Assembly: GCA_946902875.1 (NCBI GenBank)
Contig: OX336349.1
Span: forward strand, 18,561,891-18,625,890
Source of the DNA: Nematopogon swammerdamellus
Taxonomy: Eukaryota; Arthropoda; Insecta; Lepidoptera; Adelidae
Length of the DNA: 64,000 bases
Direction: 5' to 3'
The notes beneath the pieces were generated by a model, which saw only the letters and a list, made by a program, of their open reading frames with translations, did not search any database and had not been told where the DNA came from. Position 1 is the first letter of the stretch. Every line of letters begins with the position of its first letter. Shown here piece by piece: positions 62,335 to 64,000 of the stretch. Made by a program: the position numbers and the translations under genes.

Positions 62335-64000
62335 GAAGACCAACAAGAACCTGAAATAATATATAGTGGCAAGTATTGAATGCTTCGGTGGTTCAGTCTT
62401 GTTGAAAGAATCAATAATATTAATAGGAGACTAACAAAAACCTGAAATAAGATATAGTAACAAGAATTGACAAAGAAATGCTTCGGTGGTTCAGTCTTGT
62501 TGAAAGAATGAATGATAGGATAGCGAAGATAGAATGATAGCGTACCGTGTGGGGTCGGATTGTACCGTGTGGGGTCGGTACTTAAAAAGAATAGCCCCAC
62601 TGCATCTCTCCCCGTCGCATGTCGTAAAAGTCGACTAAGGGATAAGAAAATTCGTCAGCCTCGGTAACTCAGTGGCGCGGTTGGTTAGTCAACGGTTATT
62701 AAGCAACGCTGAGCGCGGTCAGTGATTGGATGGGTGACCGCTCGACCGTTGGAGGCTGACCGTGGTTCGGATTCCACGTTAAACTGTAGGTCCCTTCCCT
62801 TCTTACCTTACTTGGTGGTAGGGTTTATCCCGGCCGGGTTGGTACCACCGCACTGAACGAAACGTCGGTCGAAACGGCTATGTAAATAGTTCGTGTTTTC
62901 CGTCCAGTTTAGTGTAGCCGACATGAAATTAAGGGAAGCACTGACATGGCACCTAGTTCACCCTGTGTTATGGGCTGACATCACGGATGTTGTAGGTGAT
63001 GTAGCCAACCGTGTCAGGTTCGATAAAAAAAAAAAAAGGAGATTAACAAAAACCTGAGAGAAGATACAGTGACAAGGGATGACAAACGAATGCTTCAGTG
63101 GTTCAGTCTTGTTGAAATAATTTATGATATGTACTAACACAAAAATCTTAAATAACATATAAGTAGTGACAAGGAATGACAAAATAATGCTTCGGTGGTT
63201 CAGTCTTGTTGAAAGAATAAATGATACGAGACAAACAAAAACCTGATAGAAGATATTATAGTGACAGACAAGGATTGATAATGAAATGCTTCGGTGGTTC
63301 AGTCTTGTTGAAATAATGAATGATAGGAGACTAACAAAAACGTGATAGAAGATATAGTGACAGACAAGGATTGACAATGGAATGCTTCTGTGGTTCAGTC
63401 TTGTTGAAAGAATGATTGACAGAGACTAACAAAAACCTGAGAGAAGATACAGTGACAAGGATTGAAAAATGCATGTTTAGGTGGTTCAGTCTTGTTGAAA
63501 GAATTAATCATAGGAGACTAATAAAAACTGAGATAAGATATAGTGACAAGGATTGACAAAGGAATGCGTCGGTGGTTCAGTCTTGTTGAAAGAATGAATG
63601 ATAGATAAGAGACTAACAAAACCCTGAGAGAAGATATAATGACAAGCATTTACAAAGAAATGCTTCGGTGGTCCAGTCTTGTTGAAAGAATAAATGATAG
63701 GAGACTAAAAAAACCTGATAGAAGATATAGTAACAGACCAGGATTGATAATGGAATGTTTCGGTGGTTCAATCTTGTTGAAAGAATTAATAATGATAGGA
63801 GACTAACAAAAACCTGAGAGAAGATAATATAGTGACAAGGATTGACAAAGGAATGTTCGATGGTTCAGTCTTGTTGAAAGAATTATTGATAGGAGACTAA
63901 CAAAAACCTGAGAGAAGATACAGTAACAAGGATTGACAAAGGAATGTTCGGTAGTTCAGTCTTGTTGAAAGAATTAATGATAGGAGACTAACAAAAACAT
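62335..64000 (+). repeat. 91-99-bp satellite array derived from LINE coding DNA
   Basis: GGTTCAGTCTTGTTGAAAGA landmarks lie at 62390, 62488, 63100, 63197, 63296, 63392, 63483, 63574, 63670, 63765, 63862 and 63953: at least 12 units, continuing past the window. Two length classes (91 and 95-99) differ partly by ACAGACAAGG versus ACAAGG. The unit TAGTGACAAGGATTGACAAA, GGAATGCTTCGGTGGTTCAG, AGAATGAATGATAGGAGACT aligns with the RT remnant at 2579-2672 (T-IEKGMLCWFGHVGRMDYRRL). One unit is split by the SINE at 62540. Confidence 0.9.
62540..63038 (+). mobile_element. fused A+S1 SINE, copy 2, inside the satellite
   Basis: Opens with a duplicated GTACCGTGTGGGGTCGG, then the A head and complete S1 exactly as at 17447 (same junction GATAAGAAAATTCGTCAGCC, same variants), and a long A-run. 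Satellite sequence resumes at GGAGATTAACAAAAACCTG, so insertion post-dates array expansion. Confidence 0.85.

Noticed and set aside
62335..64000. CRISPR-like array
   Set aside because: Repeats are contiguous without unique spacers, and the genome is eukaryotic. The same applies to 14281, 26930, 36707 and 46405.

Overview
This window reads as intergenic, transposon-packed DNA from an insect nuclear genome, most probably a moth or butterfly. It is AT-rich, has no operons, rRNA or convincing host exon, and carries repeat families typical of Lepidoptera: Helitron-like elements ending in GCCGCGGGCAAAAGCTAGT, elements with a (GTCT/GTCC)n core, jockey/CR1-group and RTE-type LINE ends, and a dense set of tRNA- and 5S-headed SINEs. 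The order is inferred from this repertoire; no species is claimed. Family names used here are local labels: S1 = SINE with a tRNA-like/5S-like head; S2 = SINE with a Ser/Leu-tRNA-like head; A = repeat beginning GGGGCCGGTAC that also serves as an alternative SINE head; J1, J2, J3 = three LINE families; E = a LINE-type 3' end; L = another LINE-type 3' end; H = Helitron-like; G = (GTCY)n element; M = Tc1/mariner-type MITE; F, D, I, K = smaller dispersed repeats.

The only long intact gene is the 982-codon ORF of a jockey/CR1-group LINE (J1) at 49730-52678, with an apurinic-type endonuclease and a reverse transcriptase whose key residues are all present. Everything else recognisably coding is a broken LINE piece (RT C-termini at 2485, 6546, 9450, 15095, 18003, 20856, 23246, 23500, 24948, 59990 and 60629; an RNase H piece at 24481) or a captured gene fragment at 37344-37808.

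Layout. 0-10 kb: S1 copies, a decayed RT end, a tRNA-headed SINE, a possible promoter/polyA pair, a (TGTA)n tract beside a 254-bp palindrome, LINE pieces. 10-26 kb: several foldback MITEs, a mariner-type MITE, A and S2 copies, a fused A+S1 SINE, LINE fragments. 26.9-28.0 kb: a 108-bp tandem array. 28-36 kb: SINEs, H and G elements. 36.4-38.25 kb: a Helitron-like structure in which two opposed 67-bp arrays flank a captured ORF fragment. 39.2-40.3 kb: a recent 519-bp tandem duplication. 40-49 kb: M, H, hAT, D, S1 copies and small arrays. 49-52.75 kb: intact J1. 53-62 kb: nested SINE, G, M and E insertions. 62.3-64 kb: a 91-99-bp satellite that runs off the window and is interrupted by a second fused A+S1 SINE.

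The parts fit together as a transposon ecosystem. The LINEs supply reverse transcriptase; the SINEs look like modular passengers that share one central domain but exchange heads and tails; and both larger tandem arrays appear to have grown from short coding segments of LINE C-termini. All alignments were made by eye, so boundaries are approximate (usually within about 10 bp).
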